DNA from: Promicromonospora sukumoe
Lineage (GTDB): Bacteria > Actinomycetota > Actinomycetes > Actinomycetales > Cellulomonadaceae
DNA: 64,000 nt
Direction: 5' to 3'
Assembly: GCF_014137995.1 (NCBI RefSeq)
Contig: NZ_JACGWV010000001.1
Coordinates: 124,001-188,000 of the forward strand
Below the pieces are notes generated by a model. The model did not search any database, had not been told where the DNA came from, and saw only the letters and a program-made list of their open reading frames with translations. The stretch's first letter is position 1. Each line of letters starts with the position of its first letter. Made by a program: the position numbers and the translations under genes. Positions 54,892-64,000 of this stretch are shown piece after piece.

Positions 54892-55929
54892 GTGAGTGTC
54901 ACGAGCCCTGAGCGCCCTGCCCGGACCAAGACCAAGCGCGTCCTGCTGGCTGCACCCCGCGGATACTGCGCCGGTGTGGACCGTGCGGTGGTCGCCGTCG
55001 AGAAGGCACTGGAGACCTACGGCGCACCCGTGTACGTGCGCAAGGAGATCGTCCACAACAAGCACGTGGTGGAGACGCTGCGCGAACGCGGCGCCATCTT
55101 CGTCAACGAGACCGACGAGGTGCCCGAGGGCAGCCGGCTCGTGTTCTCGGCGCACGGTGTGTCGCCCGCTGTCCGGGCCTCGGCTGTCGCGCGGAGCCTC
55201 GACACGATCGACGCGACCTGCCCCCTGGTCACCAAGGTGCACAAGGAGGCCGTGCGGTTCGCCAAGGACGACTACGACATCCTGCTGATCGGGCACACCG
55301 GTCACGAGGAGGTCGAGGGCACCGCCGGCGAGGCCCCCGAGCACGTGCAGATCGTGAACTCGCCCGACGAGGTGGACCAGGTCGTCGTGCGCGACCCCGA
55401 CAAGGTCGTGTGGATCTCGCAGACCACGCTCTCGGTCGACGAGACCATGGAGACCGTCCGCCGGCTGCGGGAGAAGTTCCCGTCCCTGCAGGACCCGCCC
55501 AGCGACGACATCTGCTACGCCACGCAGAACCGCCAGGTCGCGGTGAAGAAGCTGGCCCCCGAGTGCGACCTGGTCATCGTGGTCGGCTCCGCCAACTCGT
55601 CCAACTCCGTGCGGCTCGTCGAGGTGGCGCTGCAGGCCGGCGCCACGGCGTCGTACCGCGTGGACCGCAAGGTCGAGATCAAGGACGAGTGGCTCGAGGG
55701 CGTCACCACGGTCGGCGTGACCTCGGGTGCCTCCGTGCCCGAGATCCTGGTGCAGGACGTCATCACGCACCTCGCCGAGCACGGCTTCGGCACCGTCGAC
55801 GAGGTGCGGACCGCGACCGAGGACCTCATGTTCTCGCTGCCGCGCGAGCTGCGCGCCGGGCTCAAGGCCGCGGGCGAGGAGCCCAAGCGCCCGCGCCGCG
55901 AGGCCCGCAAGGAGCTCCCGCAGGCCTGA
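54892..55929 (+). CDS. ispH: 4-hydroxy-3-methylbut-2-enyl diphosphate reductase
   Basis: 345 residues; last step of the MEP isoprenoid pathway, making IPP and DMAPP with a [4Fe-4S] cluster. Three cluster cysteines: C26 in [10 protein letters not shown], the one in [11 protein letters not shown], and the one in [10 protein letters not shown]. Histidines in VHNKHVV, AHGVSP and GHTGHEE bind diphosphate; GSANSSNS is conserved. The C-terminal 30 residues are basic and extend beyond the fold. GTG start, leaderless. Confidence 0.97.
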   Translation: MSVTSPERPARTKTKRVLLAAPRGYCAGVDRAVVAVEKALETYGAPVYVRKEIVHNKHVVETLRERGAIFVNETDEVPEGSRLVFSAHGVSPAVRASAVARSLDTIDATCPLVTKVHKEAVRFAKDDYDILLIGHTGHEEVEGTAGEAPEHVQIVNSPDEVDQVVVRDPDKVVWISQTTLSVDETMETVRRLREKFPSLQDPPSDDICYATQNRQVAVKKLAPECDLVIVVGSANSSNSVRLVEVALQAGATASYRVDRKVEIKDEWLEGVTTVGVTSGASVPEILVQDVITHLAEHGFGTVDEVRTATEDLMFSLPRELRAGLKAAGEEPKRPRREARKELPQA

Positions 55930-55974
55930 GGGCTGGTGCCTGGGCGCCGGCCCGGGTGATCGGTCCCGGCTGGG

Positions 55975-56038
55975 TGATCGGTAAGAGGTCAGGTGATCGG
56001 TAGTTCAAACTACCGATCACCTGACCTCTTACCGATCA
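55975..56038. repeat. Perfect 64-base palindrome between ispH and rmuC
   Basis: 31-base arms (55975-56005 and 56008-56038) are perfectly complementary around the dinucleotide CA. The left side carries GGTGATCGGT three times (from about 55956, 55973 and 55992). It lies between convergent genes, probably as a bidirectional terminator, but the stem is far longer than needed and has no T-run. Confidence 0.95.
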
Positions 56039-56099
56039 TCTGACGTACTGCCGACCATCGCGGCCTCCTACGGCCGGGCGCGGGCTAGCCCGGTGCCGT

Positions 56100-57599
56100 T
56101 CAGCCCGCCGCGCTGTCCTTCTGGGCGTTCTTCTTGGCCGCCGCATCCTCGACCGCCTCCAGGGCGCGCTTGTCGCTCGCCGCGAGCTCTGTGACCTCCA
56201 GCGCCTGCACCAGGATGCCGTCGCTCTCCTCCTGCGCACGGTCGATGGCGACCACGCCGCCCTCCTCGGCGGCCAGCAGCTCGGGCTTGGTGATCGGCCG
56301 CGGCACCTCCTCGATGCCCCGGATCTCCTCGATGCTGTCCCGCTCGTCGACGACCTCGAGCTCGACCATCCGCCGGGCCGACGTCAGCACGTTGCGCTCC
56401 AGAGAGCCGATCATCTGGTTGTAGCTCTTGGTCGCCGACTCCAGCGCGCGGCCCGTCCGGGTGACGTGGCCGGTCATCGTGACCAGGCGTGCGTAGAGCT
56501 CCTTGCCGACGCTGAGCACCCGCTGCGCGTTCTCGGCCAGGGCCTCCTGGCGCCAGGCGTAGGCGACGGTGCGCAGCAGCGCCAGCATGGTGGTCGGCGT
56601 CGCGATGATGACGTTCTTCTGGGCCGCGTACTCCAGCAGCTCCGGGGCGCGCTCCAGGGAGGCCGACAGGAAGGCCTCGGCCGGCACGAACATCACGACG
56701 AACTCCGGCGCGGGCTCGAACTGGTTCCAGTACTTCTTGCCGGCCAGGTCGTCCACGTGCTTGCGCATGTGCCGCACGTGGGCGTCGAGGCGCTGCTCGC
56801 GGTACGCGGCGTCGTCGGACTGCTGGGCCTCCAGGAAGCCCAGGAAGGCGACCTTGGAGTCGACGACGACGCGCTTGCCGCCGGCGAGGTTGATGACCAT
56901 GTCCGGGCGGAGCGTGCCGTCCTCCGTGGTGACCTGCGCCTGCTCGGTGAAGTCGACCCGGTTGATCATGCCCGCCGACTCGACGACCTTACGGAGCTGC
57001 AGCTCGCCCCAGGCGCCGCGGGTCTGCGACGAGCGCAGCGCGGTGACGAGGTCCGCCGTCCCGTTGCGCAGGTCGGCCGAGACCTCGGCGACGTTGCGCA
57101 TCTGCTCGACCAGCGCGCCCTGACCCTCGATGCGGGCCTTCTCCGCCTGCAGCACCTCGCTGCGCACCAGCTCGACCGCCTTGGTCAGGGGGTCCACCAG
57201 CGACTTCACGGCCTGCTCGCGCTGGGCGAGCGCCTGCTCGCCGGCCGACGTCGACCGCTTGAACCGCTCCTCCGCGAGCTCCAGGAACCGCTTGCTGTTG
57301 GCGTCCAGCGCGTCACCGGCGAGCGCCTGGAACTGCTGCCGGGCGTGCTCCTGCTCGGTGCGTGCGGCGGCGATCTGCTCGGCGGCACGCGCGCGTGCGT
57401 CGGCGATCTGCTCGTCCGCGCGGTCCCGTGCGGCTTCGACCTGGCGCTCGGCGGACTCGGTCTGGGCACGCAGGCGCACGACCTCGAGGTCCGCCTCGCG
57501 TACGGCGGACGTGCTGCGCTGCGCGTGCCCGAGCCATCCCAGCAGCGCACCGACGACGAGGGCGCCGAGGGCCAGCAGAATCGTTGCGGCGATGTCCAT
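56100..57599 (-). CDS. rmuC: DNA recombination protein RmuC
   Basis: 499 residues. N-terminal membrane helix (about 4-24, ATILLALGALVVGALLGWLG), a long coiled coil (about 30-150), and a nuclease-like RmuC domain (about 190-420) with RGAWGELQLRKVVESAGM, LRPDMVINLAGGKRVVVDSK and FVPAEAFLSASLE. Limits DNA inversions at short inverted repeats in E. coli (family knowledge), notable beside a very long palindrome. Start ATG 57599 chosen for its membrane helix; the upstream extension is basic and unlikely. Confidence 0.93.
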   Translation of the reverse strand: MDIAATILLALGALVVGALLGWLGHAQRSTSAVREADLEVVRLRAQTESAERQVEAARDRADEQIADARARAAEQIAAARTEQEHARQQFQALAGDALDANSKRFLELAEERFKRSTSAGEQALAQREQAVKSLVDPLTKAVELVRSEVLQAEKARIEGQGALVEQMRNVAEVSADLRNGTADLVTALRSSQTRGAWGELQLRKVVESAGMINRVDFTEQAQVTTEDGTLRPDMVINLAGGKRVVVDSKVAFLGFLEAQQSDDAAYREQRLDAHVRHMRKHVDDLAGKKYWNQFEPAPEFVVMFVPAEAFLSASLERAPELLEYAAQKNVIIATPTTMLALLRTVAYAWRQEALAENAQRVLSVGKELYARLVTMTGHVTRTGRALESATKSYNQMIGSLERNVLTSARRMVELEVVDERDSIEEIRGIEEVPRPITKPELLAAEEGGVVAIDRAQEESDGILVQALEVTELAASDKRALEAVEDAAAKKNAQKDSAAG

Positions 57600-57795
57600 G
57601 GGCGACAGGCTGCCACGAGCCACCGACACTCTCGTACGCCGACACCCCGCAGTGCCCCGATCGTCCGGTATGAGCCTGGCGACAGCTCCGTATCGCCCCA
57701 GGTGGCGCCGTCCGACCCGAGACGGAGCAGCATTCACCCGACCTCCTCCTCGCGTCGGATCCGGTGCGTCGGTGGTCTTGGCTAGGTTGGGTGCC

Positions 57796-58626
57796 ATGAC
57801 GATCCCAGTCGACCCGAGCCCGCCGGGGAGCGCCGGCCCGCAGGGTGCGCCGGAGCCGCCCCCGTACGACCCGTCGGCCGCGATGAGCGTCCGCGGCCTC
57901 TGGAAGCGGTTCGGGCAGAAGATCGCCGTCCACGGCGTCAGCCTGGACGTGCCGCGCGGCTCGTTCTACGGCCTCGTCGGCCCCAACGGCGCCGGCAAGA
58001 CCACCATGCTCTCGATGGCCACGGGCCTGCTGCGCCCGGACTTCGGCACGGCCTGGGTGCAGGGCGTGGACCTCTGGGCACGTCCCGACGAGGCCAAGGC
58101 CACCCTCGGCGTGCTGCCCGACGGCGTGCGCCTGTTCGACCGCCTGACCGGCCGCCAGCTCCTGGCGTACGCGGGGATGCTGCGCGGGATGGACAAGGCC
58201 ACCGTCGTCGAGCGCAGCAACGACCTGCTGCAGGCGTTCGACCTGGGCGCCGACGCGGACACGTTCGTCGTCGACTACTCCGCGGGCATGACCAAGAAGA
58301 TCGCGCTGGGCAGCGCCATGATCCACGCTCCGCGCACCCTGGTGCTGGACGAGCCGTTCGAGGCCGTGGACCCGGTGAGCGCCGCCAACATCCGCGACAT
58401 CCTCAAGGACTACGTGTCCGGCGGCGGCACCGTGATCGTCTCCAGCCACGTGATGGACCTGGTCCAGCGCATGTGCGACCACGTCGCGGTCATGGCGGCG
58501 GGGCAGGTCCTCGCCGCGGGCACGGTGGACGAGGTGCGCGGCGAGCAGAGCCTGGAGGACCGGTTCGTCGACCTCGTCGGCGGTCGGCAGCACTCGGAGG
58601 GGCTCTCGTGGTTGCGCGGTTCCTGA
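57796..58626 (+). CDS. ABC transporter ATP-binding protein (exporter type)
   Basis: 276 residues. A Pro-rich N-terminus (about 1-28) leads to the ATPase with Walker A GPNGAGKTTML, a signature degenerate as YSAGMTKKIALGSAM, Walker B TLVLDEPFEAVDPVSA and H-loop VSSHVMDLV. Overlaps the permease gene by 19 bases. The TAGGTT 7 bases upstream of the ATG suggests leaderless start. Works with the following membrane protein. Confidence 0.9.
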   Translation: MTIPVDPSPPGSAGPQGAPEPPPYDPSAAMSVRGLWKRFGQKIAVHGVSLDVPRGSFYGLVGPNGAGKTTMLSMATGLLRPDFGTAWVQGVDLWARPDEAKATLGVLPDGVRLFDRLTGRQLLAYAGMLRGMDKATVVERSNDLLQAFDLGADADTFVVDYSAGMTKKIALGSAMIHAPRTLVLDEPFEAVDPVSAANIRDILKDYVSGGGTVIVSSHVMDLVQRMCDHVAVMAAGQVLAAGTVDEVRGEQSLEDRFVDLVGGRQHSEGLSWLRGS

Positions 58627-60221
58627 CCCTCAAGCTCACGCTGATGGGCAACACGTTCCGCAAGAGCGTGTGGCAGACCATCGGGATGATCGTCGCCGCC
58701 GCCTACGCGCTGGGCGTCGTCGGTGTGCTGGTCGCCGCGGTCGTGGGTCTCGGTGTGTTCGAGAACCCGACCTGGGCGGGGCTGGCGATCACGCTCGGCG
58801 GCGCCCTCACCGTCCTGGGCTGGTGGATCATCCCGATCTTCGCGTTCGGCGTGGACGCCACCCTGGACCCGCACCGCTTCACGACCTTCGCCATCCCGCG
58901 GCGCACCCTCGTCGCCGGGCTGGCGGTGGCCGGCCTGGTCTCGGTGCCGGGTATCGCGACGGTCCTGACCGCGCTGGGCACCGCGTTCGGCTGGGTGCTG
59001 GAGCCGGGCACGCTCCTGGTGGCGCTCGTCGGCGCCGTGCTCGGCGTCGCGACCTGCATCATCGGGTCCCGTGCCATCACCACGCTGCTCGCGCCCGTGC
59101 TGGAGTCACGGCGCTACCGCGAGGTGGTCACGCTGGTCGCGCTCGTCCTCGTGGTGATGATCGGCCCGCTGATCAGCTGGCTCGTCAACAGCGCGAACGA
59201 TTCCCCGGAGGCGGACCCCGGCAGCAGCACCGGGGTGCAGCTCCTGCCCGTGTTCCAGCAGGCGGCCGGGGTCGTGGGCTGGACGCCGTTCGGAGCGGCC
59301 TGGTCGCTCGGGAGCACCGCGCACGACGGCGAGTGGGCGGTCCTGGCCGGCCGGCTCGCCGTCGCGCTCGCCACCATCGCGCTGGCCTGGCTGGTCTGGG
59401 ACCGGGCCCTCGGCCGCGCGCTGGAGCGTCCGCCCGTCGGTGGCGGCAGCGGTGGCCGGGCCAAGGGGCTCGGCGCGTTCGGCCTCGTCCCGTCCTCGCC
59501 CACCTGGGCCGTGACCGCACGGACCGCGACGTACTGGCTGCGCGACCCGCGCTACTCCGGCTCCATCGCGATCGTCCCGCTGCTGCCCGTGATCATGTAC
59601 TTCTCCGGCCAGAGCATGGGCAACTACTTCCTGCTGCTGGCGAGCGGGCCGTTCGTGGCCTGGATCCTCGGCTTCAGCATCTCCAACGACATCGCGTACG
59701 ACAACACTGCGTTCGCGCTGCACGTCGCGGCCGGGGTCGACGGACGCGCGGACCGGTGGGGCCGGGCCATCCCGATGCTCACCGTGGGACCTCTGGTCAG
59801 CATCGCCACCGTCATCGCCTCGGTGTGGGTGGCCGACGACTGGCACCTCACGCTGCCGCTGCTGGGGCTGGCCCTCGGCTCGCTGCTCGTCAGCACGGGC
59901 GTGTCCTGCGCGGCCTCCGCCCGGCTCGTCTATCCCGTGGCCAAGCCGGGGGAGAGCCCGCTCAAGTCCCCGCAGGGTGCCGCCGTGGCCACGATGGTCT
60001 CGCAGGGCCTCGGGTTCGTGGTCACGCTCGGACTGTCGATCCCGGTGTTCGCGGTGGGCATCGCCGCGCTGGTGCTGGGCGGGGTGCTGTGGGGTGTCGC
60101 CACGCTCGTCGTCGGCGTGCTGTACGGCGCGCTGATCCTGGTGCTCGCGGTGCGGTTCGGCGCCCGCGTGTACGACCGGCGACTGCCCGAGCTGCTGCAG
60201 CAGGTGCAGTCGTTCCCGTAG
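58608..60221 (+). CDS. ABC transporter permease, about 12 helices
   Basis: 537-residue membrane protein with two six-helix-like halves (helices at about 22-45, 52-75, 100-130, 150-175 and again from about 265 on). No recognisable substrate motif; it resembles actinobacterial ABC-2-type permeases paired with a single ATPase. GTG 58608, with GGAGG upstream, lies inside the ATPase gene, so production is coupled. Direction is probably export (inference). Confidence 0.85.
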   Translation: MVARFLTLKLTLMGNTFRKSVWQTIGMIVAAAYALGVVGVLVAAVVGLGVFENPTWAGLAITLGGALTVLGWWIIPIFAFGVDATLDPHRFTTFAIPRRTLVAGLAVAGLVSVPGIATVLTALGTAFGWVLEPGTLLVALVGAVLGVATCIIGSRAITTLLAPVLESRRYREVVTLVALVLVVMIGPLISWLVNSANDSPEADPGSSTGVQLLPVFQQAAGVVGWTPFGAAWSLGSTAHDGEWAVLAGRLAVALATIALAWLVWDRALGRALERPPVGGGSGGRAKGLGAFGLVPSSPTWAVTARTATYWLRDPRYSGSIAIVPLLPVIMYFSGQSMGNYFLLLASGPFVAWILGFSISNDIAYDNTAFALHVAAGVDGRADRWGRAIPMLTVGPLVSIATVIASVWVADDWHLTLPLLGLALGSLLVSTGVSCAASARLVYPVAKPGESPLKSPQGAAVATMVSQGLGFVVTLGLSIPVFAVGIAALVLGGVLWGVATLVVGVLYGALILVLAVRFGARVYDRRLPELLQQVQSFP

Positions 60222-60235
60222 CCGTTCCGAACACC

Positions 60236-60262
60236 GTGCCCCGGGCCCACGGCCCGGGGCAC
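60236..60262. terminator. Terminator of the ABC exporter operon
   Basis: A perfect 12-base stem, GTGCCCCGGGCC with GGCCCGGGGCAC around CAC, 15 bases after the permease stop; outer bases extend it partly. Confidence 0.85.
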
Positions 60263-60294
60263 GGGTGTCAGTGGCTGCGCGTAGCGTCGCCCGC

Positions 60295-61071
60295 ATGAAC
60301 CAGATCACAGGACGTGTCGACGGCATCGAGGGCGCCGACCTCCGCGGGGCCGTCGTGCGCGACGCCGACCTGAGTGGCGCTTCTTTTCGCGAGGTCGTGC
60401 TGAACGGCGTGCGGATGCGCGGCGTCGAGCTGGCCGGCGCCGACATCGACGGCTACATCTACGGCCTGCGCGTCAACGGCGTCGAGGTGGAGCCCCTGGT
60501 CGAGGCCGAGCTGAACCGGCGCCACCCGGAGCGCACGCTGCTGCAGGACCGCTCTCTCGCCGGCCTCCGCGCGGCCCTGGACGCCTACGAGCGGATGTGG
60601 GAGACCACGGTCGAACGGGTCGCGTCGATGCCGCCGGGCACCGTGGACGTCTCGGTCGACGACGAGTGGTCGTTCGCCCAGACCCTGCGCCACCTGGTGT
60701 TCTGCACCGACGGCTGGCTGCGGTGGGGCGCGCAGGGCAGGCGCGACGACGTGTTCTGGCCGGCCGGCATGCCGCACTCCGGCTTCGCCGCCGGCTCCCC
60801 GGGCCTCGGGATCGACCCGGACGCCGCGCCGTCGTACGACGAGGTGCTGGAGGTGCGTCGCGGCCGGCTGCGCGAGGTGCGGGAGTATCTGGCCGCAGTC
60901 TCGCCCGACGAGGCGGGCAGCCCGGCCGAGCCGCCGCCCTGGATGGACCAGTCCGAGGCGTTCGTGGCGGCCCAGTGCGTGTGGGTCGTGCTCTCCGAGG
61001 AGTGGAACCACCACCAGTTCGCGACGAGGGACCTGGACCTGATCGACGCGGACGCCGCCGCGTCCACGTAA
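60295..61071 (+). CDS. Pentapeptide-repeat/DinB fusion protein
   Basis: 258 residues. Residues about 12-50 form two to three turns of pentapeptide-type repeat (GADLRGAVVRDADLSGASFR, then GVELAGADIDGY); the rest is a DinB/YfiT-like four-helix domain (about 75-255) with metal-type histidines in LRHLVFCTDG and EEWNHHQFATRD. Members are putative metal-dependent hydrolases or thiol-transferases; the activity here is unknown. A TAGCGT -10-like hexamer lies 8 bases before the ATG. The stop codon overlaps the -10 of ychF. Confidence 0.8.
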   Translation: MNQITGRVDGIEGADLRGAVVRDADLSGASFREVVLNGVRMRGVELAGADIDGYIYGLRVNGVEVEPLVEAELNRRHPERTLLQDRSLAGLRAALDAYERMWETTVERVASMPPGTVDVSVDDEWSFAQTLRHLVFCTDGWLRWGAQGRRDDVFWPAGMPHSGFAAGSPGLGIDPDAAPSYDEVLEVRRGRLREVREYLAAVSPDEAGSPAEPPPWMDQSEAFVAAQCVWVVLSEEWNHHQFATRDLDLIDADAAAST

Positions 61072-61074
61072 ACT
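61069..61074 (+). promoter_or_regulatory. -10 element of ychF, predicted leaderless
   Basis: TAAACT ends eight bases before the ychF GTG; it overlaps the TAA stop of the upstream gene. Confidence 0.55.
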
Positions 61075-61082
61075 TGCGCGAC

Positions 61083-62168
<1,086 letters not shown>

Positions 62169-62184
62169 GCATCACCCCGGTTTG

Positions 62185-62206
62185 GGTCTGGTCGCTTAAC
62201 CAGACC
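62185..62206. terminator. Terminator of ychF
   Basis: GGTCTGGT (62185-62192) with ACCAGACC (62199-62206), extended by TT/AA outside a bulge. The following 62207-62390 shows no gene; several short GC hairpins are visible. Confidence 0.6.
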
Positions 62207-62390
62207 AAGTGCCGGTTGACCTGCGGTAACGCTCGTACTCCGGGTGGTAGTCAGCGGGGTGTCTGCCTGGCCCGGCTGGTGAGGCATCAGCACGTGTCGT
62301 ACCGCCGACACGGCCCGCCACCCGTTGGGGTGGAGGCTGTGCCGGCGGATTGAGCCGTTCGGGAGCGGCCCCTCGGAGCCGGTGCCTCGC

Positions 62391-63179
62391 TCAGACGGTC
62401 GGGACGGTGCCGCCGTCGATCACGTACTCGGCGCCCACGATCGCCGAGGCGCGGTCCGACACGAGGAACCCGACCAGGTCCGCGATCTCCTCGGTGTTCG
62501 CGAACCGTCCCAGTGGGACTCCTCCGAGGGAGTCGTAGATCGTTTGCTTGGCTGCTTCGCGTGTGAGTCCGTTGCCCTCGGCGATCCGGTCCACGAACCG
62601 TTCGTAGGCTTCCGTCTCGATGCCGCCGGGACTGATCGCGTTGACGCGGACGCCGCGCGGCGCGAGCTCGTTGGCAAGGCCCTTGCTGTACGTGCGCAGC
62701 GCGGCCTTCGCCGCTGCGTACGGCAAGGATGCGTCGTACTGGGGCAGCTCGCGCTGGATCGAGGTGAAGTGGAGCACCACGCCCGACGCAGCCCGGATCA
62801 TTGCCGGTAGAAGGGCCCGGTCCAGCCGTACCGCTCCGAGGAGGTTGAGGTTCAGCTCGGTGAGCCACTGGTCGTCGGTGATGACCGCGAATCCGCCGGA
62901 CGGCGTCGATGCGCCTCCGACGACGTGCACCAGGATGTCGAGCGTGCCGACGTCCTTGGCGATACGAGCGGCCACGGCGTCGGTGCCCTCTGCCGTCAGG
63001 ATGTCGGCCTCGATGAACCGGTCCGGCCGCTCGTACCCGTCGGGCATCGTGCGCGCCGTGACGTACACGTCGGCGCCCATCGCTCGGAGTCTCTCGACGA
63101 CGGCCTTGCCCGAGCCCTTCGAGCCGCCGGTGACCAGTGCCCGGCGACCGTCGAGACGATCGCGATCTGGGATAGACAT
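62391..63179 (-). CDS. SDR-family oxidoreductase
   Basis: 262-residue classical short-chain dehydrogenase. [11 protein letters not shown] cofactor motif (the usual third glycine region carries Ser), NAG replaced by VVGGA, catalytic Tyr/Lys in [24 protein letters not shown] and C-terminal [12 protein letters not shown]. Substrate unknown. It follows a SnoaL-like protein on the same strand (33 bases apart) and both face a MerR gene, which probably controls them. Confidence 0.9.
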   Translation of the reverse strand: MSIPDRDRLDGRRALVTGGSKGSGKAVVERLRAMGADVYVTARTMPDGYERPDRFIEADILTAEGTDAVAARIAKDVGTLDILVHVVGGASTPSGGFAVITDDQWLTELNLNLLGAVRLDRALLPAMIRAASGVVLHFTSIQRELPQYDASLPYAAAKAALRTYSKGLANELAPRGVRVNAISPGGIETEAYERFVDRIAEGNGLTREAAKQTIYDSLGGVPLGRFANTEEIADLVGFLVSDRASAIVGAEYVIDGGTVPTV

Positions 63180-63212
63180 CTCTCTCCTTCGTAGATCGAG
63201 GTGGTTGTTCGG

Positions 63213-63575
63213 TCAGGCGGTGTGGTTGGCGATGACGAGTTCTGCGACCAGGGCGCCGCGCAGCGCGAACCGGTAGTCGAGCTCGGCGATGCCACCCGGG
63301 AAGGTGCCCTCGAGCCGCAGGGTGACCACCCAGTGGGTGTCGTCGACGCGGCGTGCGCCGATCTGCTCGGTCGTGTACTCGAACTCGGAGCCTGCGTCGC
63401 GCAGGAACGCGTGAACTACCTCTCGGCCGCGGAAGGTCTGGTCCTGGTCGACGATCACCGCGTCCTCGGTGAGGAACGACGAGGCGGTGTCGGCGTCGTA
63501 GGCGATGTGCGCGGTGAGGAAGTCGCGCACGGTGGCCGGGAGCAGGTCGGACGGGATCTCGGTGTGCTGTGTCAT
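63213..63575 (-). CDS. SnoaL/NTF2-like protein
   Basis: 120-residue cone-fold protein (SnoaL-like, nuclear transport factor 2 superfamily). FLTAHIAYDADTASSFLTED and VIVDQDQTFRGREVVHAFLR are typical. No catalytic residue can be assigned. First gene of a two-gene unit with an SDR, divergent from merR. Confidence 0.82.
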   Translation of the reverse strand: MTQHTEIPSDLLPATVRDFLTAHIAYDADTASSFLTEDAVIVDQDQTFRGREVVHAFLRDAGSEFEYTTEQIGARRVDDTHWVVTLRLEGTFPGGIAELDYRFALRGALVAELVIANHTA

Positions 63576-63616
63576 GAGCCCACCGTGTGGCGTCCCGGCG
63601 CGGGAGGGTCAAGCGG

Positions 63617-63647
63617 TGGACTCTCCCCCAGGGGGAGCGTTCAGAAT
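63617..63647 (+). promoter_or_regulatory. MerR-type promoter with 19-base spacer and palindrome
   Basis: TGGACT (63617-63622), a 19-base spacer and CAGAAT (63642-63647). The spacer holds the perfect palindrome CTCCCCC-A-GGGGGAG (63623-63637), the usual MerR operator layout. The expected start point coincides with the GTG at 63654. On the minus strand TTGACC lies just beyond for the divergent pair. Confidence 0.65.
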
Positions 63648-63653
63648 GAGCGG

Positions 63654-64000
63654 GTGCTGACCATCGGGGAGTTCTCGCGGCTGACCCACCTGAGCGTGCG
63701 GACCCTGCGTCGCTATCACGACGCAGCCCTGCTGGAACCGGCCGTGGTGGACGAGACCACCGGTTACCGCTACTACAGCGTCGAGCAGATCCCGACCGCG
63801 CAGGTTATCCACCGGCTGCGCGAGCTCGACGTACCGCTGAGCGACGTGCAGCGGATCCTGCGGACCCCCGACCCGAGTGTCCGGGCGGCCTTGGTGGCGG
63901 ACCACCTGCAACGCCTCGAGGACGTCCTTGACCGCACGCGGGCCGCGGTCGTGTCGCTACGGCGCCTGCTCCGGCCCGACCCGGCACCGATCGACGTCCA
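63654..64000 (+). CDS. MerR-family regulator, 3' part beyond the window
   Basis: At least 115 residues, open to the window end. The N-terminal MerR winged helix is clear (LTIGEFSRLTHLSVRTLRRY and TTGYRYYSVEQIP), followed by the coiled dimer helix (VADHLQRLEDVLDR). An effector domain is expected downstream. The GTG start coincides with the predicted transcription start, so leaderless. An overlapping ATG at 63646 reads only four codons. Likely autoregulated and controlling the SnoaL-SDR pair. Confidence 0.85.
   Translation, partial: MLTIGEFSRLTHLSVRTLRRYHDAALLEPAVVDETTGYRYYSVEQIPTAQVIHRLRELDVPLSDVQRILRTPDPSVRAALVADHLQRLEDVLDRTRAAVVSLRRLLRPDPAPIDV

Noticed and set aside
62207..62390. Small open frames between ychF and the SDR gene
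   Set aside because: No start signals or recognisable product; probably terminator and degraded sequence.
63646..63660. ATG at 63646 as start of the MerR gene
   Set aside because: Reads only four codons to a stop; the MerR frame starts at GTG 63654.

Overview
The window is very GC-rich (over 70% by eye), dense with ATGA/GTGA-overlapping genes and GTG/TTG starts, and carries several genes whose -10 hexamer lies 6-8 bases before the start codon (leaderless mRNAs). With the argS-lysA pair, a RamB/ScfR-type regulator next to the glyoxylate-shunt genes, SigE-type and ECF41 sigma factors and a GPP34 protein, this points to an actinobacterium, most likely of the order Micrococcales (Promicromonosporaceae/Cellulomonadaceae-like; the family is inference).

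Layout. 0-7.4 kb: two CNNM/CorC-type membrane proteins, a VanY-type peptidase, a CYTH protein, a PH-like membrane protein, a TauE/SafE exporter, then terC behind what looks like a yybP-ykoY manganese riboswitch, and tRNA-Arg(CCG). 7.7-13 kb: a SigE-type ECF sigma factor with a membrane partner whose outer part looks like three repeats, then argS-lysA. 13-15.7 kb: a coiled-coil membrane protein and a second VanY-type peptidase.

15.9-38.9 kb reads as one metabolic district: aceB-aceA (glyoxylate shunt) with divergent ramB; a secreted poly(3-hydroxybutyrate) depolymerase; a LIV-type ABC transporter operon with an acyl-CoA ligase, a TetR regulator and an alpha/beta hydrolase; then a LysR regulator divergent from an MFS transporter, 3-hydroxybutyrate dehydrogenase, both subunits of succinyl-CoA:3-ketoacid CoA-transferase and a thiolase. 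Together these would take extracellular polyhydroxybutyrate to 3-hydroxybutyrate, acetoacetate, acetoacetyl-CoA and acetyl-CoA, and feed the glyoxylate bypass. Similar operator-like sequences lie in the depolymerase promoter and the divergent transporter promoter.

The most unusual object is a 1.07-kb lower-GC islet at the 3' end of ramB. It is bounded by perfect 22-bp direct repeats: the last codons of ramB are duplicated on its far side. It has no integrase and carries two overlapping genes: a secreted protein with a Gly/Ala-rich hydrophobic C-terminus, and a 63-residue two-helix membrane protein. The apparent native ramB terminator now lies beyond the islet. A toxin/bacteriocin-immunity role is possible but unproven.

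38.9-64 kb: NhaA, a DUF1697 protein, PIN-PhoH, a GPP34 protein behind a DtxR/IdeR-like iron box, fumC, an operon xseB-pfkB-type kinase-carbonic anhydrase, an ABC-F ATPase, a HAD hydrolase, an ECF41 sigma factor with its NmrA-type oxidoreductase partner and matching promoter, a methyltransferase, an epoxide hydrolase, xseA, ispH, rmuC, an ABC exporter, a pentapeptide-DinB protein, ychF, and a MerR-controlled SDR/SnoaL pair cut by the window edge. Long hairpins and REP-like repeats occupy several gene junctions.
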